Below are positions 1-8,630 of a stretch of DNA of 46,304 nucleotides, in pieces. The position numbers and the translations under genes are program-made. This stretch comes from Pseudoduganella rivuli (GTDB lineage: Bacteria; Pseudomonadota; Gammaproteobacteria; Burkholderiales; Burkholderiaceae_D), in NCBI RefSeq assembly GCF_009674485.1, contig NZ_WKJJ01000036.1, forward strand, positions 1 to 46,304. The letters are read 5' to 3'. How positions within the stretch are numbered: position 1 is the first letter of the stretch; every line of letters begins with the position of its first letter. The notes beneath the pieces are model-generated. The model searched no databases. It was not told the origin of the DNA and was given only the letters and a program-made list of their open reading frames with translations.

Positions 1-1877
1 TGGGCGTCATAGTTCGACAAGGTCGTCACGTGACCAAGCGCATTGGCCACGGTCGCCAGGTTGCCATTGGCGTCGTAGCTGTACGTCACGGTGTCGTCCG
101 CATCGGTACGCGGCCCCCGCGCGGTCAGCACCTGGCCTGCGGCGTTGTACGTGTAGGTCCAGGTGCGGGCACTTCCCGTGGCAGTGGCATTGAAACCCTG
201 TGCGCCGTTGGCGTCAGTGGTGGCTTGCATCGTCATGGTCAGCACATTGCCCGTGGCATCGTACGTGTAGGTCGTGATGCGGCGCGGCTCCGCCACCTTG
301 AGCGGCAAGGCGTACGCCGCATGCCAGTTGGTGGTGGTGGTTCTGGCCGACGCCGTACCGAATCCGTCCACCCTGGTCAATTCCAGGTTGCGCACGAGGT
401 CGAACGTGCGCAACGTGCGCACGCCATTGAAGTCGTAGGTCGACCGCAGGTTGCCATTGGCGTCAAACGATTCCTCCGTCCAGACTTTGGTGGTGCCAAA
501 GGTCTGGCTGATGCCGGTCTGCACCTGGCGGTTGCGCACCGTGGAAAAACCGTAACCGCGTTGCGCACCAAGCGGATCGGTGACGGTGTTGCTGGTGTAA
601 TTAAAGGTGTACTTGTCGACATCGTTCGGATGGGACGTCGAGACCGGCCGGCCCTTGACGTCATACGCGTACGTGCCGTAGCGCACCACGTTGCCCGGGG
701 TGATTTCGTCGGCAATGCCAGTGAGCAGAGTCCAGGATGCCGGCGCGCCGGCCACCAGCGCCGCTTCGTTATACAGGTATTGGCGGCGGCCTCCCCCGGG
801 ATACGTGACGGCGGCCAGGCCGTTCGGACCGTACTCGTATTGGTACAGATTGCCCGCCGGATCGGTCATGCCGACCAGGCGGCCCTGCCCGTTATAGGCC
901 AGTTGCAGCGACTGGCCGAAGCTGTTGGCAACACCGGTCAACAGATAAGCCGGCGTGCCGCTGTCCATTGCCACCCAGCTGTAGGCCAACGCCAGCGTGC
1001 GGCCGTTGCGGTAGCGGATTTCCGCCAGGCGGCCATTGCCATCGTAGATTTCAGTATCGCCCGATGGCAGCTGCAAACTGAATTGTGTCAGTTCCGTCCC
1101 GTTGCGCGTGGCGCTCAGGCGTGCCTTGACATCGGCATCCGCCACCCAGGTGACACCGTTGTCGCTGGATGAGAAAAAGTAGCCATAGCCATCCGGATTG
1201 ACAATGCTGGCGGTATAGGCACCCGCCGCTTCCGGCATGCCGCCCCAAGGACCTGACCAGCGGCCAGCGCCACCCGGATAAGCGGTCCACGTGTAGCTGG
1301 CAAGCTGATTGGGGTTGTATTGATACAGCAGCAGCTTCTTGGCATAGCCATGCCGCCAGCCGGCGTTCAACGCCCCCTGGTCGCCGACCAGTTTATTGGA
1401 GTAATAGCGCGTGAATTCCAGCCCTGTCGGCGCAACATAGTCCCGCTCGACCTGGATTTTTTCGCCGTTGGCGAATTTGACCGGGTTGCCCACGCAGTCG
1501 CATACCGGAGGCTTTTCGCCTGCGACATAGCATTTTTTGGCGGGGTCATAACTGCCGGGTGTCTCGGTGTCCGCACAGGCCGAAACGTGTTTCACGATGC
1601 CCATATACAGCGGTACCGTGCCATATTCCGGGTGGCTCGCTGTCTGATATACCTTGCAGTAAATACTGTTGTTATCAAGGTGATGCAGGCCCAGCGTGTC
1701 ACGGCAGGCATAGTCCGCTGCCGCGGTCATATCGCCATGAATCACCGGCCCGATGGCCCACCAGCCGCTGACGGGCGGACGCCAATCGTTTTGCGCCAGC
1801 GCGCTGGAGCAGAGACAGATGCATAAGCCCGCCGCGTACAACACCCGTGAGAGTGCGAAGTAAATGAGGCGTGACAT
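1..1877 (-). CDS. Secreted RHS/YD-repeat protein, N-terminal part (runs off left edge)
   Basis: An uninterrupted minus-strand frame of 625 codons starts at an ATG at 1877 and has no stop before base 1, so the C-terminal part lies outside the window. Residues 1-29 form a Sec signal peptide (hydrophobic core, SSALA-Q cleavage site). A cysteine-containing segment (30-128) is followed by a DUF6531-like RHS entry motif (GNPVKFANGEK, about 130-140, then LEFTRYYSN). Many YD repeats follow, such as YDVKGRPV, YDATGNVLTM, YNAAGQVLTA and YDANGNLATV. RHS proteins build a beta-barrel shell around a variable C-terminal domain, often a toxin. Presence of a signal peptide points to export through Sec rather than type VI secretion. 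Whether a toxin tip and an immunity gene follow cannot be seen. Plus-strand frames over this region are shadows. Confidence 0.88.
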   Translation of the reverse strand, partial: MSRLIYFALSRVLYAAGLCICLCSSALAQNDWRPPVSGWWAIGPVIHGDMTAAADYACRDTLGLHHLDNNSIYCKVYQTASHPEYGTVPLYMGIVKHVSACADTETPGSYDPAKKCYVAGEKPPVCDCVGNPVKFANGEKIQVERDYVAPTGLEFTRYYSNKLVGDQGALNAGWRHGYAKKLLLYQYNPNQLASYTWTAYPGGAGRWSGPWGGMPEAAGAYTASIVNPDGYGYFFSSSDNGVTWVADADVKARLSATRNGTELTQFSLQLPSGDTEIYDGNGRLAEIRYRNGRTLALAYSWVAMDSGTPAYLLTGVANSFGQSLQLAYNGQGRLVGMTDPAGNLYQYEYGPNGLAAVTYPGGGRRQYLYNEAALVAGAPASWTLLTGIADEITPGNVVRYGTYAYDVKGRPVSTSHPNDVDKYTFNYTSNTVTDPLGAQRGYGFSTVRNRQVQTGISQTFGTTKVWTEESFDANGNLRSTYDFNGVRTLRTFDLVRNLELTRVDGFGTASARTTTTNWHAAYALPLKVAEPRRITTYTYDATGNVLTMTMQATTDANGAQGFNATATGSARTWTYTYNAAGQVLTARGPRTDADDTVTYSYDANGNLATVANALGHVTTLSNYDA

Positions 1878-1895
1878 AAATTCCCGCGAAAATAA

Positions 1896-1907
1896 TTCCG
1901 TACGGAA
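1896..1907. promoter_or_regulatory. 12-bp perfect palindrome upstream of the RHS gene
   Basis: TTCCGTACGGAA is a perfect 12-bp palindrome ending 19 bases before the RHS start codon, in an AT-rich stretch likely to be promoter or leader. It could be an operator. No cognate regulator can be named from sequence; the WYL-type regulator next door is one candidate by position only. Confidence 0.3.
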
Positions 1908-1990
1908 ATTTATCATCCCTTACATCAATACATACTCTCGAATTCTCACCCCCCCGAACTTTTACAGATGGGCGACAACACGATGATCCG

Positions 1991-2022
1991 CAAAAAAAAA
2001 ACCCCGCCGGGGAGCAGCGGGG
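1991..2022 (-). terminator. Rho-independent terminator for the WYL regulator gene
   Basis: Read on the minus strand, a CCCCGC/GCGGGG stem (2017-2022 with 2002-2007) is followed by a run of nine or more T. It lies about 95 bases past the stop codon of the minus-strand regulator gene. The remaining 1878-2117 gap shows nothing else that looks coding. Confidence 0.75.
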
Positions 2023-2117
2023 TGAAGTCCAAAACTAGGGATGTCCTGAAAGAGACGAGTCCATCTTATGCCCGGGAGCCGGAGCATTCTGTGCGGTGCT
2101 TCACATTTCACTCACAT

Positions 2118-2810
2118 TCACGCATCTTCGCGGATGCGGTTTTCCGCCCGCCAGACCTTGAGCAGCGCATGGCGCGGCGTCGGGTAGCGTTCCGCGATGG
2201 TGTCGGCGGCCTGGATGCGGTCGATACGGAAATGGCGCAGCGCTTCGCGCATTTCGCACCAGGCGGCCAGCAACCGCTTGCCTTCCATGTACGCCAGTGC
2301 AAACGGCCACACCACCCGTTCCGACACGCGGCCCCGTTCGTCGCTGTAACTGATGCGCATCTTGTGCTGGTGGCGGATGGCCAGCCGCGTGGGCGTAATG
2401 AACGTTTCGTCCGGCAGTTCATCCATGCCGATCGGCACCCACAGGCTGGTTTCCGCCATGCTGTCGCGCAAATCCTTAGGCGAGGCGGTGGCGATCTTGG
2501 CCAGTGCGCTGGCGGCGGCTTTCGCCAGTTCGCCGTCGCCCTGGCGCTTGACCCAGCGCGCACCCAGCACCAGCGCTTCCAGTTCATCGGCGCCAAACAT
2601 CAGCGGCGGCAGGAAAAAGCCGGCGCGCAGCATGTAACCGATGCCGGCCTCCCCTTGCAGCGGCGCGCCCAGTTCCGCCAGCGTTTGCATGTCGCGGTAA
2701 ATGGTGCGCTCGGACACGCCCAGCTGCTGCGCCAGCGCCGCCGCCGTCACCGGGCGGCGGTTGCCCCGCAGGGCATCCATCAACTGAAACAGGCGGCCGG
2801 CACGACTCAT
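2118..2810 (-). CDS. YafY/WYL-family HTH transcriptional regulator
   Basis: A 230-aa DNA-binding regulator. Residues about 5-55 form an HTH_11 helix-turn-helix (VTAAALAQQLGVSERTIYRD), and residues about 138-202 a WYL ligand-sensing domain with a degenerate LAAWCEMR motif before the conserved FRIDRI. I place the start at 2810 because a GGAGAG ribosome site lies seven bases upstream. The frame stays open further upstream, but that would run through the secF terminator. WYL regulators usually respond to small ligands or nucleic acids and often control neighbouring genes; the target here is unknown. It is transcribed alone, with its own terminator. Confidence 0.85.
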   Translation of the reverse strand: MSRAGRLFQLMDALRGNRRPVTAAALAQQLGVSERTIYRDMQTLAELGAPLQGEAGIGYMLRAGFFLPPLMFGADELEALVLGARWVKRQGDGELAKAAASALAKIATASPKDLRDSMAETSLWVPIGMDELPDETFITPTRLAIRHQHKMRISYSDERGRVSERVVWPFALAYMEGKRLLAAWCEMREALRHFRIDRIQAADTIAERYPTPRHALLKVWRAENRIREDA

Positions 2811-2833
2811 AAACTCTCCAGTAGGGGCGAAAA

Positions 2834-2864
2834 AAAACCGCCATGTTTGTGACATGGCGGTTTT
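2834..2864. terminator. Terminator of the yajC-secD-secF operon
   Basis: A perfect 12-bp stem AAAACCGCCATG / CATGGCGGTTTT (2834-2845 with 2853-2864) has a 7-base loop. On the minus strand it is followed by an extended T run (2831-2837 as A on plus), 20 bases beyond the secF stop codon. Confidence 0.85.
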
Positions 2865-2883
2865 CATTTTGACACAAACGCGC

Positions 2884-3912
2884 TTACACCACAGCGCCGT
2901 CGGTCTCGTCTTTTTCCTTGACAGGCTTGATCAGGTCTTCGCGCTTCACGCCCAGCCACATGGCCACGGCGGCCGCCACGAACACGGACGAGTAAATACC
3001 GAAGCAGATACCGATCGTCAGCGCCATCGCGAAGTAGTGCAGGGTCGGGCCGCCGAAGACCAGCATCGACAGCACCATCATCTGCGTGCAGCCGTGGGTG
3101 ATGATGGTACGCGAGATGGTCGACGTGATCGCGTTGTCGATCACTTCATGCACGGACGCCTTGCGCTGCTTGCGGAAGTTTTCGCGGATCCGGTCGAAAA
3201 TCACCACCGATTCATTGACCGAATAACCCAGCACGGCCAGCACGGCGGCCAGCACGGTCAGCGAGAATTCCCACTGGAAGAACGCGAAGAAGCCCAGGAT
3301 GATGACCACGTCGTGCAGGTTGGCGATGATGGCCGACACGGCGTATTTCCACTCGAAACGTATCGCCAGGTAAATCATCACGCCGATCACCACCATCACC
3401 AGTGCGTTCAAGCCGTTTTGCGCCAGCTCTTCACCCACTTGCGGGCCGACGAATTCGACCTTGTGCAATTCCAGCGCTTCCTTGCCGGCGGCGTCCACGC
3501 AGGCGTCTTTCGCCACCTGCTCGCCCTTGGCGGTCGTCGTGTCGATACGCTTGATGCTGCCGTTATCGGCCTTGCACAGCGCTTCGAACACGCGGGCCGA
3601 GGCGCCGGCGGCATCCTTGCCGGCCGCGCCGGAAATCGGCAGGCGCAGCATCACGTCGCGCGCGGTGCCGAAGCTGGTGACTTCAGGATGTTCGTAACCG
3701 ACGCCGGACACGGTACCCCGTATCTTTTCCAGGTCGGCCGCATGCTGGTACTGCACTTCCATCACGGTGCCGCCCGTGAATTCGATCGACAGGTGCAAGC
3801 CCTTGTGGAACAGGAAGAACACGGCCGCCACGAAGGTCAGCGCCGACACCGCGTTGAAGATCAACGCATGGCGCATGAACGGAATGTCTTTTTTAATGCG
3901 GAAAAATTCCAT
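2884..3912 (-). CDS. secF: Protein translocase subunit SecF
   Basis: A 342-aa inner-membrane protein that pairs with SecD to drive late, proton-motive-force-dependent steps of Sec export. A first membrane segment at about 15-36 is followed by the family signature SIEFTGGTVMEV (about 42-53), a periplasmic domain, and a C-terminal five-helix bundle containing LGYSVNESVVIFDRIREN. Start is ATG at 3912. It lies 14 bases downstream of secD in the same operon and is followed by a strong terminator. Length and motifs are typical of SecF. Confidence 0.97.
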   Translation of the reverse strand: MEFFRIKKDIPFMRHALIFNAVSALTFVAAVFFLFHKGLHLSIEFTGGTVMEVQYQHAADLEKIRGTVSGVGYEHPEVTSFGTARDVMLRLPISGAAGKDAAGASARVFEALCKADNGSIKRIDTTTAKGEQVAKDACVDAAGKEALELHKVEFVGPQVGEELAQNGLNALVMVVIGVMIYLAIRFEWKYAVSAIIANLHDVVIILGFFAFFQWEFSLTVLAAVLAVLGYSVNESVVIFDRIRENFRKQRKASVHEVIDNAITSTISRTIITHGCTQMMVLSMLVFGGPTLHYFAMALTIGICFGIYSSVFVAAAVAMWLGVKREDLIKPVKEKDETDGAVV

Positions 3913-3926
3913 TTTTTACCCCTCGC

Positions 3927-5801
3927 TTATTTCGACTGGCCTGGAACCCAGACCGTGCCGATCGACACCGACTGCAGTTTCTTCTTGCGGCCGTACCACA
4001 GGTTGACCACGCCGCGCGATACGAATACGGCGGAGAACATCGACGTCAGGATGCCCAGGCAGTGCACCACGGCAAAGCCGCGCACCGGACCGGAACCAAA
4101 CACGTACAGTGCAATACCGACGATCAGAGTGGTGACGTTGGAGTCGATAATCGTATCCCACGCATGTTTGAAACCGTCCGCAATCGCTGCCTGCGGCGAA
4201 TTACCTTTACGCAACTCTTCACGGATACGCTCGTTGATCAGCACGTTGGCGTCAATCGCCATGCCCAGCGCCAGCGCGATCGCGGCGATACCCGGCAGGG
4301 TCAGCGTGGCTTGCATGCGCGACAGCAATGCCATCAGCAGCAACAGGTTGACGCCCAGCGCCAGCACGGAGAAGAAGCCGAACAGCATGTAGTAAGCAAT
4401 CATGAAGATGGCAATGGCGGAGAAGCCATAAATCATCGACATCTTGCCCTTCTGGATGTTTTCAGCACCCAGCGCCGGGCCCACGGTGCGCTCTTCGATC
4501 ACGGTCATCGGGGCATACAGTGCGCCGGAGCGCAGCAGCAGCGCCAGTTCCGCCGAGTTTTCAGCATTGCCCATGCCGGTGATCTGGAACGTGCTGCCCA
4601 GTTCACTCTGGATGGTGGCCACCGACAGCACTTCCGGCTTGCCTTTTTGCTCGTACAGCACGATGGCCATTTTCTTGCCCACGCGGTCGCGCGTGGCTTC
4701 ACGCATCTTGCGGCCGCCGTCGCCGTTCAAGTCGATCGACACGGCAGGCTGCTGATTCTGGTCGAACGACGCGGTGGCGCGGGAGATATAGTCGCCGGAC
4801 AGCACGATATCCTTGTACAGCACGACCGGCACGCCTTTGCCGACGGTGAACAGTTCGGAATTGAATGGCACGGCCGATTGCAGTTCCGTGCCTGGCACGA
4901 TGGTCTCGTCGACCATGCGCACTTCCAGGGTAGCGGTACGGCCGATCAGGGCTTTCGCGCGGGCCACGTCCTGCACGCCTGGCAACTGCACGACGATACG
5001 GTCGGCGCCCTGCTGCTGGATGATCGGTTCAGCCACGCCCAGTTCGTTGACGCGCTTGGACAGGGTCGCGATATTCTGCTTCACGCCATTGTCCATGGCT
5101 TCTTTCAGCGCGGCCGGTTTCAGGCTCAGCACCAGTTTCAGGTCGGTGCCGTCGGCGCCCGGGGCGCCATCGGCGATGTTCAGATCCTGCTGTTCCGAGA
5201 TGATGGCGCGCGCTTTCTTGCGGGTGTCTTCATCGCGGAATTTCACTTCCACGGTATTGCCCTTACGCTCGATACCGGCATGGCGGATGTTCTTGTCACG
5301 CAACGTGGAGCGGACCGACGTCTGGATGCCGACCACGCGCTTTTCCAGCGCCGCCTGCACGTCGACCTGCATCAGGAAGTGCACGCCACCGCGCAAGTCC
5401 AGGCCCAGGTACATCGGCAGCGCGCGGATTTTCTGCATCCACGCCGGCGTATTCGCGGTCAGGTTATTGGTGACGATGAAGGCCGGATCGTTGGGGTCCG
5501 CGTTCAGCGCGCGCTCCAGCGCCAGCTTGGCTTTGAACTGGGTGTCGGTATCAAGGAAGCGGGCGCGCACGGAGACGTGGCTGCCGGCGCCGTCCAGCGT
5601 GACGCCGTCCGTCTTGAGGTTTTCCTGCTTCAGCACTTGCTCGACTTTGGCGGTCAGGTCACTCGTGACTTTCACGGTGGACTTGCCGCTGGTGACCTGC
5701 AGTGCAGGCGACTCGCCGAAGTAGTTGGGCGCCGTGTACAGTGCGCCCAGCAACACCGTAATGGCAATGACAATATATTTCCAGACTGGATAGCGATTCA
5801 T
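3927..5801 (-). CDS. secD: Protein translocase subunit SecD
   Basis: A 624-aa inner-membrane protein, partner of SecF and YajC in the Sec holo-translocon. An N-terminal membrane anchor (residues about 8-26) precedes the large periplasmic P1 head, with the signature YLGLDLRGGVHFLMQVD, and a C-terminal membrane domain with ALGMAIDANVLINERIREEL. Length matches the family. It is the second gene of yajC-secD-secF, 65 bases after yajC. Confidence 0.97.
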   Translation of the reverse strand: MNRYPVWKYIVIAITVLLGALYTAPNYFGESPALQVTSGKSTVKVTSDLTAKVEQVLKQENLKTDGVTLDGAGSHVSVRARFLDTDTQFKAKLALERALNADPNDPAFIVTNNLTANTPAWMQKIRALPMYLGLDLRGGVHFLMQVDVQAALEKRVVGIQTSVRSTLRDKNIRHAGIERKGNTVEVKFRDEDTRKKARAIISEQQDLNIADGAPGADGTDLKLVLSLKPAALKEAMDNGVKQNIATLSKRVNELGVAEPIIQQQGADRIVVQLPGVQDVARAKALIGRTATLEVRMVDETIVPGTELQSAVPFNSELFTVGKGVPVVLYKDIVLSGDYISRATASFDQNQQPAVSIDLNGDGGRKMREATRDRVGKKMAIVLYEQKGKPEVLSVATIQSELGSTFQITGMGNAENSAELALLLRSGALYAPMTVIEERTVGPALGAENIQKGKMSMIYGFSAIAIFMIAYYMLFGFFSVLALGVNLLLLMALLSRMQATLTLPGIAAIALALGMAIDANVLINERIREELRKGNSPQAAIADGFKHAWDTIIDSNVTTLIVGIALYVFGSGPVRGFAVVHCLGILTSMFSAVFVSRGVVNLWYGRKKKLQSVSIGTVWVPGQSK

Positions 5802-5866
5802 GGTTATCTGCGTTCGGGAAGAAGCTTAAACGGGCCTGGATGCTGGATCACAGGCCCGTCAGGGGA

Positions 5867-6196
5867 TTACAGCGCTTTGAGCGTGCCTTTCGGCAGCAGC
5901 GTGGTGATCGATGCTTTTTGCACGACCATTTCGTTACCTGCGGACACTTCCAGGGTCACGTAGACGTCGCCCACTTTCGCGACCTTGCCCAGGATGCCGC
6001 CAGCAGTCACCACTTCATCGCCTTTGGCCAGCGCGTCCATCATGGCTTTCTGTTCCTTGGCGCGTTTTTGCTGTGGACGGATCATCAGGAAATACATGAC
6101 CACGAACATCAGGATCAGCGGCAGGAAGCTGGTGAGATTGCCACCCAGGCCGAGCGGATCCGCGGCGGCTTGAGCGTAGGCGTTGGAAATGAACAC
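5867..6196 (-). CDS. yajC: Sec translocon accessory subunit YajC
   Basis: A 109-aa inner-membrane protein associated with SecDF. It has a short N-terminus, one membrane helix (about 24-41) ending in MIRPQQKR, and the cytoplasmic signature AKGDEVVTAGGILGKV. I choose a GTG start at 6196: a GGAG site stands six bases upstream and the resulting N-terminus (VFISNAYAQ) matches the family. A longer frame would begin at 6244 without a ribosome site. Between tgt and yajC are about 160 bases with a possible -10 (TAGAAT, 6240-6235 on minus) but no convincing -35, so an internal promoter is possible. A hydrophobic or signal-like N-terminus is normal for the family. Confidence 0.93.
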   Translation of the reverse strand: MFISNAYAQAAADPLGLGGNLTSFLPLILMFVVMYFLMIRPQQKRAKEQKAMMDALAKGDEVVTAGGILGKVAKVGDVYVTLEVSAGNEMVVQKASITTLLPKGTLKAL

Positions 6197-6359
6197 AGTA
6201 AACTCCAGTGAGATTGTGAAAAAATTAGCGCTGTATTCTAGCACCCGTGACCGGGCGCAAAGACATCCGGTCGCATGTGGGGTTGATGAAATGTTTTACA
6301 AGGTGACAATTGCGCGACAACCGTCACCTTGGCGATGCCTGTAATGCGTTGGTGAGCGC

Positions 6360-7499
6360 TTACACGCCCCGGGCGCGATCCTTGTGGAATTCCAAGGTCC
6401 ACGCGTGGAAACGGTCTTCGTCCAGCGCTTCCCGCATCTGGCGCATGATGTCCAGGTAGTAATGCAGGTTGTGGATGGTGTTCAACCGGGCGCCCAGGAT
6501 TTCCTGCGTGCGATGCAGGTGGTGCAGGTACGCACGCGAGAAATTGCGGCACGTGTAGCATGCGCACGTCGCATCCAGCGGTTCCTTGTCTTCCTTGTAA
6601 CGGGCATTCTTGATTTTCACGTCGCCAAAACGGGTGAAAATCCAGCCGTTACGGGCATTACGGGTCGGCATCACGCAATCGAACATGTCGACGCCGTTGG
6701 ACACGCCGGCCACCAGGTCTTCCGGCGTACCGACGCCCATCAGGTAGTGCGGCTTGTTGGCCGGCAGGCGCGGGCCCACGTGCTCCAGCACGCGCATCAT
6801 GTCTTCTTTCGGCTCGCCCACCGACAGGCCGCCGATCGCCAGGCCCGGGAAGTCGATTTCCTCCAGCTTGGCCAGCGATTCGTCGCGCAGGTTTTCAAAC
6901 ATGCCGCCCTGCACGATACCGAACAGCGCATTCGGGTTTTCGCCGCGCTGGAATTCATCCATCGAACGCTGCGCCCAGCGCAGCGACATGCGCATGGATT
7001 TCGCCGCCTCATCCAGCGTGGCGGGACGGTCGTTGATTTTATATGGCGTGCATTCGTCGAACTGCATGACGATGTCGGAATTCAGCACGCGCTGGATCTG
7101 CATCGAGATTTCCGGCGACAGGAACAATTTATCGCCATTGATCGGCGACTGGAAATGCACGCCCTCTTCGGTAATCTTGCGCATGTCGCCCAGCGAAAAC
7201 ACCTGGAAGCCGCCCGAATCCGTCAGGATCGGCTTGTCCCAGCCCATGAAGCCGTGCAGGCCGCCAAACTTCGACATGATGTCGTTGCCTGGACGCAGCC
7301 ACAGGTGGAACGTATTGCCCAGGATGATCTGCGCGCCGATTTCCTTCAATTCCAGCGGCGACATGGCCTTCACGGAACCGTAGGTGCCCACCGGCATGAA
7401 AATCGGCGTTTGCACTTCGCCGTGGTTGAGTTTGACCGTGCCGCGGCGCGCCTTGGTCAGACCGCTGGTATCGGTCTTGATCAGTTTAAATTCCAGCAT
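6360..7499 (-). CDS. tgt: Queuine tRNA-ribosyltransferase (TGT)
   Basis: A 379-aa enzyme that exchanges guanine-34 of GUN-anticodon tRNAs for preQ1. The active-site aspartate sits in LTDSGGFQV (D94), and the nucleophile motif VDMFDCVMPTRNARNG lies at 270-285. The zinc site is complete: C312, C314, C317 and H343, in the family spacing CxCx2Cx25H. It lies 15 bases downstream of queA, and the two act in consecutive steps of queuosine synthesis. Confidence 0.97.
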   Translation of the reverse strand: MLEFKLIKTDTSGLTKARRGTVKLNHGEVQTPIFMPVGTYGSVKAMSPLELKEIGAQIILGNTFHLWLRPGNDIMSKFGGLHGFMGWDKPILTDSGGFQVFSLGDMRKITEEGVHFQSPINGDKLFLSPEISMQIQRVLNSDIVMQFDECTPYKINDRPATLDEAAKSMRMSLRWAQRSMDEFQRGENPNALFGIVQGGMFENLRDESLAKLEEIDFPGLAIGGLSVGEPKEDMMRVLEHVGPRLPANKPHYLMGVGTPEDLVAGVSNGVDMFDCVMPTRNARNGWIFTRFGDVKIKNARYKEDKEPLDATCACYTCRNFSRAYLHHLHRTQEILGARLNTIHNLHYYLDIMRQMREALDEDRFHAWTLEFHKDRARGV

Positions 7500-7514
7500 G
7501 TATCTCTTTCGTGT

Positions 7515-8555
7515 TTATGCGGCGCGCGATTGCGTCGTCAGCAGCATCGCATCGCCATAGCTGAAGAAGCGGTATTCGCTGGCGATCGCATGGGCATAGG
7601 CCTTGCGGATCTCGTCGAAACCGGCGAAGGCGGACACCAGCATCAGCAGGGTCGACTTCGGCAAGTGGAAGTTGGTGATCAGCCGTGTCACCGTCTTGAA
7701 TTGATAACCGGGCGTGATGAACAGTGCCGTATCGGCACTGCCCGCCTCCAGCTGGCCCGTTTGCGACGCGGATTCCAGTGCGCGCAGACTGGTCGTGCCC
7801 ACGGCCACCACGTCGCGTCCCGCCGCCTTGGCGGCGCGCACGGCGTCCACGGTTTCCTGCGGCATCGTGTACCACTCGGTATGCATCTTGTGCTCGGACA
7901 GGTTTTCCGTCCGCACCGGCTGGAACGTGCCGGCGCCCACGTGCAAGGTCACGTAAGCAAAGTTGACACCCTTGTCCTTGAGTTTTTTCAGCAGCGCGTC
8001 ATCGAAGTGCAGGCCGGCCGTCGGTGCGGCCACGGCGCCCGGCACCTTGTTGAACACGGTCTGGTAGCGGGTTTCATCGAATTCGTCCGCCGTGTGTTCG
8101 ATATACGGCGGCAATGGCAGGCGGCCATAGGTTTCGATCAGGTCGAACACGTCGCCTGCTACGCTCGTATCGAAGTGCAACGTGAAGAATTCACCGGCGC
8201 GCTCGCCCACCGTCACGTCGAACGCATCGGCCAGGCGCAATTTCGTGCCCGGCAGCGGCGAGCGGGACGCGCGCACCTGGGCCAGCACCGTGCGGGTGTC
8301 CAGCACGCGCTCGACCAGCGCTTCCACCTTGCCGCCGCTTTCCTTGGCGCCAAAGAAACGGGCTTTCAGCACGCGGGTGTTGTTCATCACCAGCAAGTCG
8401 CCGGGTTGCAGCAAATCCAGGATGTCGGTGAACTGGCGGTCGTGCAGATCGGCGCCATCCACGTGCAGCAGGCGCGAAGCACTGCGATCCGGCAGGGGAA
8501 ATTGCGCTATCCGCTCTGGCGGCAAGTTAAAATCGAAGTCTGATAAGGAATACAT
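7515..8555 (-). CDS. queA: S-adenosylmethionine:tRNA ribosyltransferase-isomerase
   Basis: A 346-aa enzyme that transfers and isomerises the ribosyl group of SAM onto preQ1-tRNA to give epoxyqueuosine. Family motifs include the N-terminal FDFNLPPERIAQFPLPDRSASRLL, LLVMNNTRVLKARFFG, VPGAVAAPTAGLHF and the C-terminal FHLPKSTLLMLVSAFAG. The ATG start at 8555 lacks a clear Shine-Dalgarno sequence, but the N-terminus aligns with the family. First gene of the queA-tgt-yajC-secD-secF cluster; it diverges from recG. Confidence 0.97.
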   Translation of the reverse strand: MYSLSDFDFNLPPERIAQFPLPDRSASRLLHVDGADLHDRQFTDILDLLQPGDLLVMNNTRVLKARFFGAKESGGKVEALVERVLDTRTVLAQVRASRSPLPGTKLRLADAFDVTVGERAGEFFTLHFDTSVAGDVFDLIETYGRLPLPPYIEHTADEFDETRYQTVFNKVPGAVAAPTAGLHFDDALLKKLKDKGVNFAYVTLHVGAGTFQPVRTENLSEHKMHTEWYTMPQETVDAVRAAKAAGRDVVAVGTTSLRALESASQTGQLEAGSADTALFITPGYQFKTVTRLITNFHLPKSTLLMLVSAFAGFDEIRKAYAHAIASEYRFFSYGDAMLLTTQSRAA

Positions 8556-8630
8556 GAAAACGCGTGTATAAAACTGTGGGGCAACCCTCTATTGTACACC
8601 AGCCAGTGAAACACCCGGAATTACCGCCCG

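Noticed and set aside
30..1172. A 380-codon plus-strand frame at the left edge
   Set aside because: Antisense to the RHS repeats; its repeated pattern only mirrors the YD repeats.
2854..5963. Long plus-strand open frames (over 500 and 630 codons) opposite secF, secD and yajC
   Set aside because: They encode His/Gln/Arg-rich low-quality protein with no family features and lie exactly antisense to well-conserved Sec genes; this is a codon-bias shadow of high GC.
6384..8543. A 719-codon plus-strand open frame
   Set aside because: Opposite tgt and queA, both unmistakable; no motif or ribosome site supports it.
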